DNA of 64,000 nucleotides from Enterococcus ureilyticus (lineage in GTDB: Bacteria; Bacillota; Bacilli; Lactobacillales; Enterococcaceae): NCBI RefSeq assembly GCF_001730315.1, contig NZ_MIKC01000001.1, positions 248,001-312,000 on the forward strand. Direction: 5' to 3'. The position numbers and the translations under genes were made by a program. The notes under the pieces are model-generated. The model was not told where the DNA came from. It saw nothing but the letters and a program-made list of their open reading frames with translations, and searched no databases. This document shows positions 7,610 through 16,359 of the stretch, one piece after another. How positions within the stretch are numbered: the stretch's first letter is position 1; every line of letters begins with the position of its first letter.

Positions 7610-9360
7610 TATGCTTCACTCCCTTCAATTTTTGCTTCTAATTGTTGTTTATCCCACATCCGCTTATACCAACCAGCCAATCTTAATAACTCTTGATGCG
7701 TACCGCGTTCAACAATTCTCCCCTCATCTAATACGATGATCTCTTTAGCATGCATCACACTACTTAATCGGTGTGCCGCAATAATCGTTGTTTTTTCTTT
7801 CCTTGCTTCTTTTAGGTTTGAAAGAATTGCTTCTTCTGTTTTGGCATCAACAGCTGATAAAGCATCGTCTAAAATCAATAATTCTGGCTCTACAATCAAA
7901 GCCCTAGCAATTGAAATCCGTTGCTTTTGACCACCCGATAGTGACACGCCACGTTCGCCGACCAAGGTATCATAGCCTTTAGGGAACGCTTTGATTTCAT
8001 TATTGATAAAGGCCATTTCGGCTGCTTCTTCGACTTTTTCTTCGGTAAAATCAGGATCAGCAAACCGAATGTTGTCTCTGACTGTCATTGAAAACAGAAA
8101 ATGGTCTTGAGGAACATAACCTATTGAATTCATTAGCGCATCTAATGAATAATCTTTAATATCCCGTTCTCCAAACGTCACACGACCTTGATAATGATCA
8201 TATTCACGCATCAATAATTTTAATATAGTCGTTTTTCCAGCACCAGTCTTTCCAACGATTCCTAGCGTTTCTCCGGCGCCTAGCGTGAATTTGATTTGCT
8301 CTAATGTTGCTTGTTCATCATTTGGATAGGTGAACTCAGCAACTTCTATTGATAACCGTCCTTTAGCTGGTGTGCTCAGTGCGTCTTTCTTTTCAATGAT
8401 ATGGGTATTCTCATGTAATAACTCATTGACACGATCATAACTCGCATTTCCCCGCTCCAGTACATTAAACAAGCGACCAATGGCAAACATCGGCCACACG
8501 AGCATTCCAATATAGCTGATAAATGAAATCAACTGACCGATCGTGATCGTTCCTTCCATAATAAATCGTCCACCCATGATGATTGTTAAAACATAAGAAA
8601 TTCCGATGATCAAGGTAATAAATGGATCAAATAAAGCATCTAGAAAGTTTACACGTTTATTTTTAACGATAGCATCTTCGATTTTTTCCGTAAAATCTTG
8701 GATGTCTTCTTTTTCTTGACCAAACGTCTTAATGACTTTCATCCCTGTAATACTTTCTTGTGTTTTATCATTGATCGTCGAAAATGCTGCCTGTGAATCA
8801 CGAAAAGCATCATGTAATTTCGATCCTAATACTCTTGATGTTACGGCTAATAATGGCAATGGAATCAAAGCAATCAAGGTTAAACGCCAATCAACAAATA
8901 AAACCATGGCAATGATCGTAGCCCCTCCTGTGATCATTGAATCAGCAAACGTTAAGATCCCTGCACCAGCAACGTTTTGAATCGCATTTAAATCATTCGT
9001 TGCATGCGCCATCAAGTCACCTGTTCGATATTTCTGATAAAAAACATTGTCCATTTTCGTAAAATGCTGAAATAATTGCCTTCTTAAATCCTTTTCAAGT
9101 CGTGCTGCACTCCCCCAAATATGTATCCGCCATATATAACGAAAAATATACTGAGCAACAGCCGCTGCGAGTAAAATACCGATCCAAAATAAAATCGGTT
9201 TGATCGTCAGATTTTTTGCAGCAATTTCATCGACAACGATCCCAATCACTTTCGGTGGAACTAATTGTACAAGTGCAACCATCACCAATGAAAAAATCCC
9301 AATCATATAACTTTTTTTCTCTTTTTTAAAAAACCACCCTAATTTCTTAAATATAGACAT
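7609..9360 (-). CDS. Heterodimeric ABC exporter, degenerate-site half (permease + ATPase)
   Basis: 583 residues with the same layout: six helices to about residue 310, then Walker A GKTGAGKTT and signature LSGGQKQR. Walker B ends LLILDDALSAVDAKTE, so Asp replaces the usual catalytic Glu. That marks the non-canonical ATPase site typical of asymmetric exporters. The ATG at 9358-9360 is chosen because AAAGGAG is 7 nt away; the earlier ATG at 9364-9366 is only one base from that site. It is first in a two-gene operon with the catalytic half. Confidence 0.88.
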   Translation of the reverse strand: MSIFKKLGWFFKKEKKSYMIGIFSLVMVALVQLVPPKVIGIVVDEIAAKNLTIKPILFWIGILLAAAVAQYIFRYIWRIHIWGSAARLEKDLRRQLFQHFTKMDNVFYQKYRTGDLMAHATNDLNAIQNVAGAGILTFADSMITGGATIIAMVLFVDWRLTLIALIPLPLLAVTSRVLGSKLHDAFRDSQAAFSTINDKTQESITGMKVIKTFGQEKEDIQDFTEKIEDAIVKNKRVNFLDALFDPFITLIIGISYVLTIIMGGRFIMEGTITIGQLISFISYIGMLVWPMFAIGRLFNVLERGNASYDRVNELLHENTHIIEKKDALSTPAKGRLSIEVAEFTYPNDEQATLEQIKFTLGAGETLGIVGKTGAGKTTILKLLMREYDHYQGRVTFGERDIKDYSLDALMNSIGYVPQDHFLFSMTVRDNIRFADPDFTEEKVEEAAEMAFINNEIKAFPKGYDTLVGERGVSLSGGQKQRISIARALIVEPELLILDDALSAVDAKTEEAILSNLKEARKEKTTIIAAHRLSSVMHAKEIIVLDEGRIVERGTHQELLRLAGWYKRMWDKQQLEAKIEGSEA

Positions 9361-9461
9361 GTACATTCTCCTTTTTTAAACTAACTACTGTGCACTCACA
9401 TCATTCATTTGTTGTTTTCTCATTTCATTCCAACTCCTTTCATTTGTTTAAAAATAAATAC

Positions 9462-9493
9462 AAAAAAACGGACTGAAAAAATCAGCCCGTTGT
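9462..9493 (-). terminator. Terminator after the yneF-like gene
   Basis: The minus strand has ACGGGCTGA pairing with TCAGTCCGT around a T loop, followed by seven T residues. It lies about 30 nt past the stop at 9524. Confidence 0.85.
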
Positions 9494-9523
9494 GTCCTTG
9501 AATTCTGAATCGCTTTAAAGAAC

Positions 9524-9745
9524 CTATTTGTCTCCTTGGTTCTTCATTTGCTGCATCATCTGACGAATCTTCTTCTCAGAAGGTTTTTGTCCCATAGACA
9601 TCATCATCATTCGTAACATATCCTCATTAACGGGAGGATTCTTTTTGAAATAGTCTTGCATATATTTGCGCGCAAGGAAAAATCCACCTGCTGCACCTGC
9701 TAATAAAGCGATAATCGCGATCAATACTACTAAACCTGTTGACAT
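9524..9745 (-). CDS. YneF-family (UPF0154) membrane-anchored small protein
   Basis: 73 residues. One N-terminal transmembrane helix (about 5-26) precedes a conserved Met-rich cytoplasmic tail ([20 protein letters not shown]) characteristic of the YneF/UPF0154 family of Firmicutes. Its function is unknown. AAAGGAG lies 8 nt before the ATG. The gene is monocistronic between a terminator and about 260 bases without a feature. Confidence 0.85.
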   Translation of the reverse strand: MSTGLVVLIAIIALLAGAAGGFFLARKYMQDYFKKNPPVNEDMLRMMMMSMGQKPSEKKIRQMMQQMKNQGDK

Positions 9746-10004
9746 ATAAATCTCTCCTTTCTGCTAGAAATGCTAAGTAAGAACTTCTGCTGATTCTATT
9801 ATGCAGTCATTACTCTTACAAAGCGGATCTTTCTAAATTTTAACGGGATTTCTATCCCTATTTTGAATAAATTGCTCTCAAGAACCCATTTTACTAGAAA
9901 GAGGTCGAAAAGAAAAGCTCTTTTGTCATATTCCTCACAAGAAATTTACGACAGAGCAATTCTTCTTAATCTATTTCTTTATATCAAGCTATCTAGATGA
10001 ACGA

Positions 10005-10898
10005 TTACTTTTGTCCTTCGATTTTTTCCAATAGTTCTGGGTCGAATTTTTGAGCTTTTAACATGGCAATCTCATACCCATAAGGCGCTTTACTTGTTTT
10101 TTTATCCTCGCCCACATAAGGTGTTTCTAAAATTTTAGGTAGTTTTTGTAATTTTTCATGGTGAACTACTTTATTCAGTGCATCAAAGCCAATTGTGCCA
10201 AAACCGATATTAGCATGACGATCTTTATGTGAACCCATTGGATTTTTAGAATCGTTGACATGCACAACTTTCAAGCGATCCAACCCAATGATTTTATCGA
10301 ATTCTTCCAAAACACCATCGAAGTCATCTTTTACATTATAGCCTGCATCATTGATATGACAAGTGTCCATCGTTACAGACAGCTTCTCATTCAATTTGAC
10401 CCCTTCAATGATCGTTGCCAGCTCTTCAAAAGTCCGACCAAGTTCCGTACCCTTACCTGCCATCGTTTCCAAAGCAATTTGCGGCACTTGCTCTTTCCAT
10501 AACACTTCGTCAAGTCCTTTGATGATTTGTTTCAGCCCAGCATCAACGCCTGCTCCAACGTGAGCTCCTGGATGTAACGTGATTTGCGTTGCACCTAAGG
10601 CATGAACGCGCTCAATTTCTTGACGTAAAAAAGCGGTAGCAAAACCGAAGTTTTCTAATTTGATCGTATTTCCTAGATTAATAATATATGGTGCATGCAC
10701 AACGATATTACTCAAATTGTGTGCCGCCATATACTCATGACCTGATTCAATATTCATCTCTTCTACCGGTTTGCGACGAGTATTCTGCGGCGCACCAGTG
10801 TAGATCATAAATGTTGTTGCCTCATAACTAGCTGCCTCTTCAGCAGAACCTAATAACATTTTTTTCCCACTCATACTAACATGTGAACCTAATAACAT
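10005..10898 (-). CDS. nfo: Endonuclease IV (apurinic/apyrimidinic endonuclease)
   Basis: 297 residues, full length. A TIM-barrel DNA-repair enzyme that cuts 5' of abasic sites using three zinc ions. The family motifs are present: GSHVSMSGK at the N-terminus, [39 protein letters not shown] and LETPYVGED, which supply the zinc-binding His, Asp and Glu residues. The start follows TTAGGAGGTTTATT. A pair of structured repeats begins 18 bases upstream of the start, within its probable leader. Confidence 0.95.
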   Translation of the reverse strand: MLLGSHVSMSGKKMLLGSAEEAASYEATTFMIYTGAPQNTRRKPVEEMNIESGHEYMAAHNLSNIVVHAPYIINLGNTIKLENFGFATAFLRQEIERVHALGATQITLHPGAHVGAGVDAGLKQIIKGLDEVLWKEQVPQIALETMAGKGTELGRTFEELATIIEGVKLNEKLSVTMDTCHINDAGYNVKDDFDGVLEEFDKIIGLDRLKVVHVNDSKNPMGSHKDRHANIGFGTIGFDALNKVVHHEKLQKLPKILETPYVGEDKKTSKAPYGYEIAMLKAQKFDPELLEKIEGQK

Positions 10899-10916
10899 AA
10901 TAAACCTCCTAATTTT

Positions 10917-11131
10917 AAAAGCTGAACGAGCTCATTTGGCCTCGATTGAAAAATAGGAAAAAATGACTGAGATGATTTCTGTCTCATTCTTTTTTTATCT
11001 TTTTTCCGAGAGGCTAGCTCGTGAAGCTAGACATGATTAAAAGCTGAACGAGCTCATTTGGCCTCGACTGAAAAATAGGAAAAAATGACTGAGATGATTT
11101 CTGTCTCATTCTTTTTTTATCTTTTTTCCGA
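10917..11131. repeat. Interspersed structured repeat, tandem pair (1.8 copies)
   Basis: Copy 1 is 10917-11038 (122 bp); copy 2 (11039-11131) is nearly identical but loses the 3' arm. The unit starts AAAAGCTGAACGAGCT, has the constant blocks GAAAAATAGGAA and TTATCTTTTTTCC, and ends GCTAGAC. Arms pair: ACGAGCT/AGCTCGT, GCCTC/GAGGC, and distal TGAGA/TCTCA. Related units with different but still complementary arms occur at 20.8, 22.1, 22.2 and 36.9 kb. The remaining 11132-11300 holds nothing I recognise. Confidence 0.9.
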
Positions 11132-11300
11132 ACCTTTCAACCTTTAGAGCTTTAGCTCCTGAGAAATTGATGTAATCAAAGAATCACTATACCGCTTCCC
11201 AACTAATTTGCCTCTAAACATTCTGAATTCTGCATCCTTTAAAAGAGTACGTGAAACAAACTGAAAAAACAATCTTTTTGCTTCTTTAACTACTCAGCTT

Positions 11301-11753
11301 CTACTTGCTATTTTTTTCTGTAAAATGAGTATAACTGGCAATCCAATCATCCATCGAAATTTTACGAACCAATTCTCCAATCAACTCATATGGAGTATAT
11401 TTCGGATTACTAAATCGAATACAACTTTTCCCCATATTCAGCTTTGTTGGAACAACTTTTTGATATTCCGCTTGAAACCATGACAATAACTCTTTATCAC
11501 CCATGATTCCCATATGATACAATGATAAATGTCTCTTCTGAGCAGCTAGACTAATAAACGGCAATGGTTCGTTTTTTCGACCTAGATAACCAGCTGGAAA
11601 AACACTCAAGGGAACGACATAGGTCGGCATTCCATACTGCATCTGTAAGATAAACCCTTCAGGTATATTTTCAGCAATAACTTTAGCTAAAGATTGATAG
11701 GCTTCTTGCCATTTTGTTTCGATCGTTACGCTATATTCTTCTACATTATCCAT
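11301..11753 (-). CDS. DUF1801 (YdhG-like) protein
   Basis: 150 residues of the DUF1801 fold, recognised from YQSLAKVIAENIPEGFILQM, the YGMPTYVVP motif, SLYHMGIMG and the C-terminal GKSCIRFSNPKY. The family is widespread and poorly characterised; one branch is called frataxin-like iron chaperone. The ATG at 11751-11753 is chosen because AAAGGAG is 9 nt upstream; the longer frame adds 22 codons that belong to the tail of the preceding broken gene. It follows a YdeI-type remnant by 13 bases, and a second DUF1801 gene lies divergently at 12094. Confidence 0.75.
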   Translation of the reverse strand: MDNVEEYSVTIETKWQEAYQSLAKVIAENIPEGFILQMQYGMPTYVVPLSVFPAGYLGRKNEPLPFISLAAQKRHLSLYHMGIMGDKELLSWFQAEYQKVVPTKLNMGKSCIRFSNPKYTPYELIGELVRKISMDDWIASYTHFTEKNSK

Positions 11754-11766
11754 CGCCACTTCTCCT

Positions 11767-12069
11767 TTATTTTGCCAAATATTGACGATACAATTCTTTT
11801 GATTTAAAGCCTTTTTCAAGGATATCGATCATTTATTTTTTTCTTTTTTCTTGTGTTGCTACTTGCTTGGCCCTATAAATATATCTTGCCCACTCTTTGT
11901 TATAGTCTGGTGTGAGTTTCTTAAATAGTGCGTTTGCCTCTTCATCTTCATTCAGCCTCTCACCATGTTCTACAGCGCACTGATAGTGTACCATATAACC
12001 TTTTGAACTTTCACTGTCTATCTTCTTTTGACGCAAAAAAAACAACACATGGTATACTGAAAGTATCAT
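11767..12069 (-). pseudogene. Broken YdeI/OmpD-associated family gene
   Basis: The frame gives EEANALFKKLTPDYNKEWAR and then YIYRAKQVATQEKRKK, which fits the C-terminal helical part of YdeI/OmpD-associated proteins. A TAA at 11833-11835 interrupts it, yet the same frame continues IDILEKGFKSKELYRQYLAK to a stop at 11767, as the intact family would. The N-terminal two thirds are missing and replaced by sequence overlapping the promoter of the plus-strand gene at 12094. Truncation plus a nonsense codon point to a dead gene. A short functional peptide cannot be excluded. Confidence 0.6.
12028..12058 (+). promoter_or_regulatory. Promoter of the second DUF1801 gene
   Basis: TTGACG (12028-12033) and TATACT (12053-12058) are 19 bp apart; TGG before the -10 gives an extended -10, which offsets the long spacer. 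It lies inside the remnant on the other strand. Confidence 0.7.
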
Positions 12070-12093
12070 TTAATCTGAAAGTAGGGATTGAAC

Positions 12094-12435
12094 ATGAGCA
12101 TCATTGAAGAATATATTTTAACCACACCAGCAGATCGACAGGAAAAATTGACCCAACTCTATACTCTGATCAAAAATCTTGCACCCAAAGCAACAGAAAA
12201 AATGGCCTATGGCATGCCAACCTTTTATTTAAAGGGTAATTTAGTCCATTTTGCCAATATGAAAAATGATATTGGGTTTTATCCTGCTCCTGCTGCTATT
12301 GATACTTTCAAAGAAGAATTAGCTGGATTTAAAACCAGTAAAGGAGCGATCCAATTCCCTTTAGATAAAGAACTACCTATAGAATTGATCCAAAAAATCG
12401 TATTATTCAGACTAGCAGAGAATGCCAGCGAATAA
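12094..12435 (+). CDS. DUF1801 (YdhG-like) protein
   Basis: 113 residues of the DUF1801 fold: EEYILTTPADRQEKLTQLYT, KMAYGMPTFYLKGNLVHFAN, IGFYPAPAAI, then KGAIQFPLDKELP. This last block is the branch sometimes described as frataxin-like iron-binding. The ATG at 12094 is preferred to the TTG two codons earlier because GTAGGGA lies 6-7 nt before it. It is divergent from the broken YdeI gene and the other DUF1801 gene, and it is probably monocistronic. Confidence 0.8.
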   Translation: MSIIEEYILTTPADRQEKLTQLYTLIKNLAPKATEKMAYGMPTFYLKGNLVHFANMKNDIGFYPAPAAIDTFKEELAGFKTSKGAIQFPLDKELPIELIQKIVLFRLAENASE

Positions 12436-12598
12436 GCATAGACGGAGATAATAAAAAAGGGCGTCCTATTTTCTATTTTTCCCGTAGTTAATATTAAGTT
12501 TTTTTGATTAAGTTCTTATAAATACCTGAACAACTGTTCATTATAGTTTTTTTTTGCTATAATATCACGGAATGTATCATTTTATTGAGGTGAAGCTT

Positions 12599-15049
12599 TT
12601 GGAAAATCAGGATAATTCCCGTAAGACGGAACAACATTCTAATAAAGGACCAGAAAAGAAAAAGATTTTTTTGATTATAAATGTAGTGATTCGTGTGCTG
12701 CAGTCGTTATTTGTCTTTGCAGTCGTTATGCTACTTTTAGGCGGTGCTTTAGGCATGGGGATCGGTATGGGGTATTTTGCTTTTCTAGTCGAAGATACTC
12801 AGCCACCGACAAAAGAGGAACTTCAAACTGAAATCAGTGATATTACTGAAGTTTCTCATATGACCTATGCTGATGGTACAACTATCGCTACCATCAAATC
12901 TGACCTTGTCAGAACACGAGTTGATGGAGAACATATCTCTCCACTACTCAAAAAAGCGATTATTTCTACTGAGGACGAATACTTTGAAGAACATAAAGGC
13001 GTTGTTCCAAAAGCCGTGATTCGTGCTTTAGTTTCAGATGCAACGGGTATGGGCGGTTCATCCGGTGGCTCAACGCTGACACAACAATTAGTCAAACAAC
13101 AAATCTTAACAGATGAAACGACGTTTAAACGGAAAGCTAATGAAATACTTCTCGCTTATCGTATCGAAAAATATTTTTCAAAAGATGAGATTGTTACGAC
13201 TTATTTAAATGTTTCTCCCTTTGGTCGGAATAATAAAGGTGAAAATATCGCAGGCGTTGAAGAAGCAGCAAAAGGACTTTTTGGTAAAAATGCAAATGAC
13301 TTAACTCTTCCTCAAGCCGCCTTCATTGCAGGACTCCCCCAAAGTCCTATCATTTACACACCTTATAGCAACACAGGTGCGTTGAAGGATGATGAAAACC
13401 TAGCTTATGGGATGAAGCGAAAAGATTTTGTCTTGTTCAGTATGTATCGAGAAAAAGCAATTACCAAAGAAGAGTATGAAGCAGCGAAAAGCTATGACTT
13501 AAAACAAGATTTCCAACCCCAACAAGCGGCCAATCAAGATACCGAAGATTATCTATACCACGCTGTCTTGAATCAGGCTGTAAAAGTTGTAATGGATCTC
13601 AATATAGAAAAAGCTGGAGTCAAAAAAGATACACTAGATGCTTTAGCGCTTGATCAGTATGAAGATCAAGCAAGAAAAGAAATTCAAAGCCGTGGCTATA
13701 CCATTCAATCAACGATTGACCAACAAGTTTATGACACGATGCAAAATGCAGTCGCAAATTTTGGCTATATGCTAGACGATGGTTATGGTGCGGGTCTTGT
13801 CGAAACGGGTAATGTCTTAATGGATAATAAAACAGGTCGCATAATTGGTTTTGTTGCCGGTCGTGATTATAATGTCAGTCAAAGTAATCATGCCCTAGAT
13901 ACAGTTCGTCAAGTTGGTTCTACGATCAAACCTATCTCTGTTTATGGACCTGCGATCGATCAAGGTATGATTGGTTCAGAAAGTCGCCTAGCGAACTATC
14001 CTACTACTTATAATCTTGGTGGTGAATTGACGAATGCAACAAATTCTGGTACCAATACCTTTGATACCGTTCGCCATTCATTAGAGTGGTCATATAATAT
14101 TCCTGTATACCATCTAAATGAAGCGATGAAAAAACAAATGGGTGACGATAATTTCTCTTATAATAATTATTTAAGTAAAATGAACTATCCTGCTAGTGAG
14201 GCTTGGGCTTATGAATCAGCGCCTTTGGGTTCTGTAGAAGCAACGGTTTTAACACAAACAAATGGCTTTCAAGCTCTAGCTAATAAAGGACAATATCAAC
14301 AAGGCTATATGATCGACAAAATCACGGACACGAATGGGAACGTGATTTATGAACACAAAGAGGCACCTGTCCAAGTATATTCACAAGCAACAGCTTCTAT
14401 CATGAACGATATGATGCGTTCTGTTTTAGATTCAAAAATAACAACACCTTTCAAAAATTTAGTCAGCGGCTTAAATCCTGCTTTAGGAAGCCTTGACTGG
14501 ATCGGTAAAACTGGGACCACAGATTCTTATGTAGATGCTTGGTTAGTCGTTTCTACACCAACAATCACGCTAGGCTCATGGACAGGCTACGATAATCCAA
14601 CCGCTATGAGTCCTAATAGCGGAGATCAAAATAGTACCTATCTTGCTAACTTGGCGAATGCAGTCTATTCTGTCAGACCAGATTTATTTGGTAATGGGGA
14701 AAAATTCACACTTTCAAATGATGTGATCAAATCAACTGTTTCTAATTTCACAGGAGAAAAACCTGGAACATTTACTTATAATGGTGGTACTTATACTGCA
14801 CCGGGACCAAATGTTGTGTCATTGTATGCAAAAGATGGCGCACCTAAAAGTAAATATAAATTTGGCTTTGGCGGGTCAGATGCAAATTATAGCGCCTATT
14901 GGGGCCGTTATGCAACGTCAAGCCCATCCTCTTCAAATAATAACTCAGGTTCAACAACACCCTCTTCTTCTGAGAAAAAAGAAGAGACCAAAAAAGAGGA
15001 TGAGAAAAAAGAAAATACTACGCCCAGCTCTAGTGGAAGTAGTAACTAA
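12599..15049 (+). CDS. pbpF: Class A penicillin-binding protein (PBP1B type)
   Basis: About 816 residues. It polymerises glycan chains and cross-links them at the outer membrane face. It has a short cytoplasmic tail, one transmembrane helix (about 27-60), a GT51 domain (STEDEYFEEHKG, GGSTLTQQLVKQQ, RIEKYFSKDEI) and a transpeptidase with SxxK in GSTIKP, SxN in WSYNIP and KTG in GKTGTTDS. The tail is Ser/Lys/Glu-rich, low complexity. An ATG 27 bases upstream has almost no leader after the -10 (12558-12563); GAGGTG before TTG at 12599 makes that TTG the likely start. Position beside ccpA matches E. faecalis pbpF (EF1740), from memory. Confidence 0.88.
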   Translation: MENQDNSRKTEQHSNKGPEKKKIFLIINVVIRVLQSLFVFAVVMLLLGGALGMGIGMGYFAFLVEDTQPPTKEELQTEISDITEVSHMTYADGTTIATIKSDLVRTRVDGEHISPLLKKAIISTEDEYFEEHKGVVPKAVIRALVSDATGMGGSSGGSTLTQQLVKQQILTDETTFKRKANEILLAYRIEKYFSKDEIVTTYLNVSPFGRNNKGENIAGVEEAAKGLFGKNANDLTLPQAAFIAGLPQSPIIYTPYSNTGALKDDENLAYGMKRKDFVLFSMYREKAITKEEYEAAKSYDLKQDFQPQQAANQDTEDYLYHAVLNQAVKVVMDLNIEKAGVKKDTLDALALDQYEDQARKEIQSRGYTIQSTIDQQVYDTMQNAVANFGYMLDDGYGAGLVETGNVLMDNKTGRIIGFVAGRDYNVSQSNHALDTVRQVGSTIKPISVYGPAIDQGMIGSESRLANYPTTYNLGGELTNATNSGTNTFDTVRHSLEWSYNIPVYHLNEAMKKQMGDDNFSYNNYLSKMNYPASEAWAYESAPLGSVEATVLTQTNGFQALANKGQYQQGYMIDKITDTNGNVIYEHKEAPVQVYSQATASIMNDMMRSVLDSKITTPFKNLVSGLNPALGSLDWIGKTGTTDSYVDAWLVVSTPTITLGSWTGYDNPTAMSPNSGDQNSTYLANLANAVYSVRPDLFGNGEKFTLSNDVIKSTVSNFTGEKPGTFTYNGGTYTAPGPNVVSLYAKDGAPKSKYKFGFGGSDANYSAYWGRYATSSPSSSNNNSGSTTPSSSEKKEETKKEDEKKENTTPSSSGSSN

Positions 15050-15051
15050 TA

Positions 15052-15089
15052 AAAAAACAGACAGCTAATTTCAAGTTGTCTGTTTTTTT
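15052..15089 (+). terminator. Terminator after the class A PBP gene
   Basis: AAAACAGACA pairs with TGTCTGTTTT around a 13-base loop, followed by T residues. It starts 3 bases after the stop codon and is symmetrical enough to work both ways. Confidence 0.85.
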
Positions 15090-15101
15090 ATGGAGTAGTA
15101 A

Positions 15102-15137
15102 AGGAACCTCACGCAAAACAATTTGCGTGAGGTTCCT
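15102..15137 (-). terminator. Terminator after ccpA
   Basis: A perfect 16-bp inverted repeat (AGGAACCTCACGCAAA and its complement) with a 4-base loop lies 9 bases past the ccpA stop. The T tract behind it on the minus strand is short (TTTACTACT); the plus-strand side is richer in T. Confidence 0.75.
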
Positions 15138-15145
15138 ATTATTTC

Positions 15146-16147
15146 TTATTTTGTTGATCCTTTTTGATCCAAACCATATGGTAAGATTACTGTCTTGTCT
15201 TCAATTTCTTCTTTATTCATTAATTTTGTCAATAAACGCATTGAAACCGCACCAATATCATATAATGGTTGAGTCACGCTTGAAAGACGTGGACGAGCAA
15301 CTTCTGTTAATAACGAGTTATTACTTGTAATAATTTCAAATTCTTCTGGCACTTTCACACCAGCATCGATCATGCCATCCAATAAACCAATTGCTAGTTC
15401 ATCATCCGTTACATAGGCTGCTGTTGCGCCACTATTACGGATACGTTCTGCTAATGAGATACCCGCCTTAAACTTATACTCAGACTCAAAAATCAAGCCT
15501 TCATTATAAGATAAACCATTATCAGCTAAAGCTGCTTTGTATCCTTTGATACGATTTTGGCCATTGATTGGATCGATCAGCGCACCACTGACAAAAGCGA
15601 TTTTTTTATTGCCATTTTTAGCTAATATATTGGTCGCATCTTTCGTAGCTTCAGTATAATCAATATTCACACTGCCAACTTGTTGGTCAGGATCGATCGA
15701 ACCAGCTAAAACAACAGGTGTTTTAGAACGAGAAAATTCACCACGAATTTCATCGGTGATATGATGTCCCATAAAAATGATCCCATCAACTTGTTTAGCT
15801 AAAAGATTATTTAATACATTCACTTCTTTTTGATCGTTGCTGTCAGAATTTGCTAGAATAATATTGTATTTATACATTGTAGCGACATCATCGATTCCTC
15901 GAGCTAAAGAGGCAAAAAAGATATTGCTGACATCGGGGATGATCACACCCACAGTTGTCGTTTTTTTACTTGCTAAGCCACGCGCTACAGCATTGGGGCG
16001 ATAATCTAAGCGATCAATTACTTCTAACACTTTTTTCCGAGTAGCAGGCTTTACGTTTGGATTGCCATTCACTACACGAGAGACTGTCGCCATGGATACA
16101 TTTGCTTCACGAGCAACATCATAAATCGTAATTGTTTGTTTTTCCAT
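15146..16147 (-). CDS. ccpA: Catabolite control protein A
   Basis: 333 residues, a LacI-family repressor/activator. The helix-turn-helix with ATVSRVVNGNPNVKP is at about residues 5-55, followed by the hinge NAVARGLASKKT and the periplasmic-binding-like core that contacts HPr-Ser-P. It is the global carbon regulator of Firmicutes, acting at cre sites. The HPr kinase that makes its corepressor is encoded 7 kb away (hprK). It is divergent from pepQ, the standard arrangement in lactic acid bacteria, with cre-like sequences between them. GAGAATTAAC precedes the ATG. Confidence 0.96.
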   Translation of the reverse strand: MEKQTITIYDVAREANVSMATVSRVVNGNPNVKPATRKKVLEVIDRLDYRPNAVARGLASKKTTTVGVIIPDVSNIFFASLARGIDDVATMYKYNIILANSDSNDQKEVNVLNNLLAKQVDGIIFMGHHITDEIRGEFSRSKTPVVLAGSIDPDQQVGSVNIDYTEATKDATNILAKNGNKKIAFVSGALIDPINGQNRIKGYKAALADNGLSYNEGLIFESEYKFKAGISLAERIRNSGATAAYVTDDELAIGLLDGMIDAGVKVPEEFEIITSNNSLLTEVARPRLSSVTQPLYDIGAVSMRLLTKLMNKEEIEDKTVILPYGLDQKGSTK

Positions 16148-16185
16148 GTTAATTCTCCTAAATATTTATAGTTTTTTTCATTTTC

Positions 16186-16202
16186 TGAAAACGCTGTTTA
16201 CA
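16186..16202. promoter_or_regulatory. cre-like palindrome in the ccpA-pepQ gap
   Basis: TGAAAACGCTGTTTACA has the cre core AACG/CGCT with arms TGAAAAC and GTTTACA, but it is about 3 bases longer than the 14-bp consensus. It sits 40-55 bases upstream of the ccpA ATG, where it could autoregulate. Match is partial. Confidence 0.5.
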
Positions 16203-16282
16203 TTTCTCACTAAGAATAGCAGAGTTTTTTTATTTTTGCAACCGTTTTATCCCATTTTCATGAAAATTTACTACATATTTCA

Positions 16283-16313
16283 AAAAGCGCTTTAGGCCTT
16301 TTCGTGGTATGAT
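16283..16313 (+). promoter_or_regulatory. pepQ promoter with overlapping cre
   Basis: AAAAGCGCTTTA around 16283-16294 keeps the palindromic cre core AAAGCGCTTT. An extended -10, TGGTATGAT, ends near 16313. CcpA bound at the cre would cover the -35 region. The reading of both elements is by eye. Confidence 0.55.
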
Positions 16314-16359
16314 AAAGATAAGTTTTACAACGAATCGTTCAAAAGAAAGAAGGATATTT

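Noticed and set aside
10917-11131. Miniature transposon
   Set aside because: No terminal inverted repeats with target-site duplications were visible and the pairing arms change between copies in a compensatory way, which suits RNA structure better.
14781-15068. 95-residue open frame over the 3' end of the PBP gene
   Set aside because: It is an alternative frame of the low-complexity Ser/Lys/Glu tail and has no own start signals.
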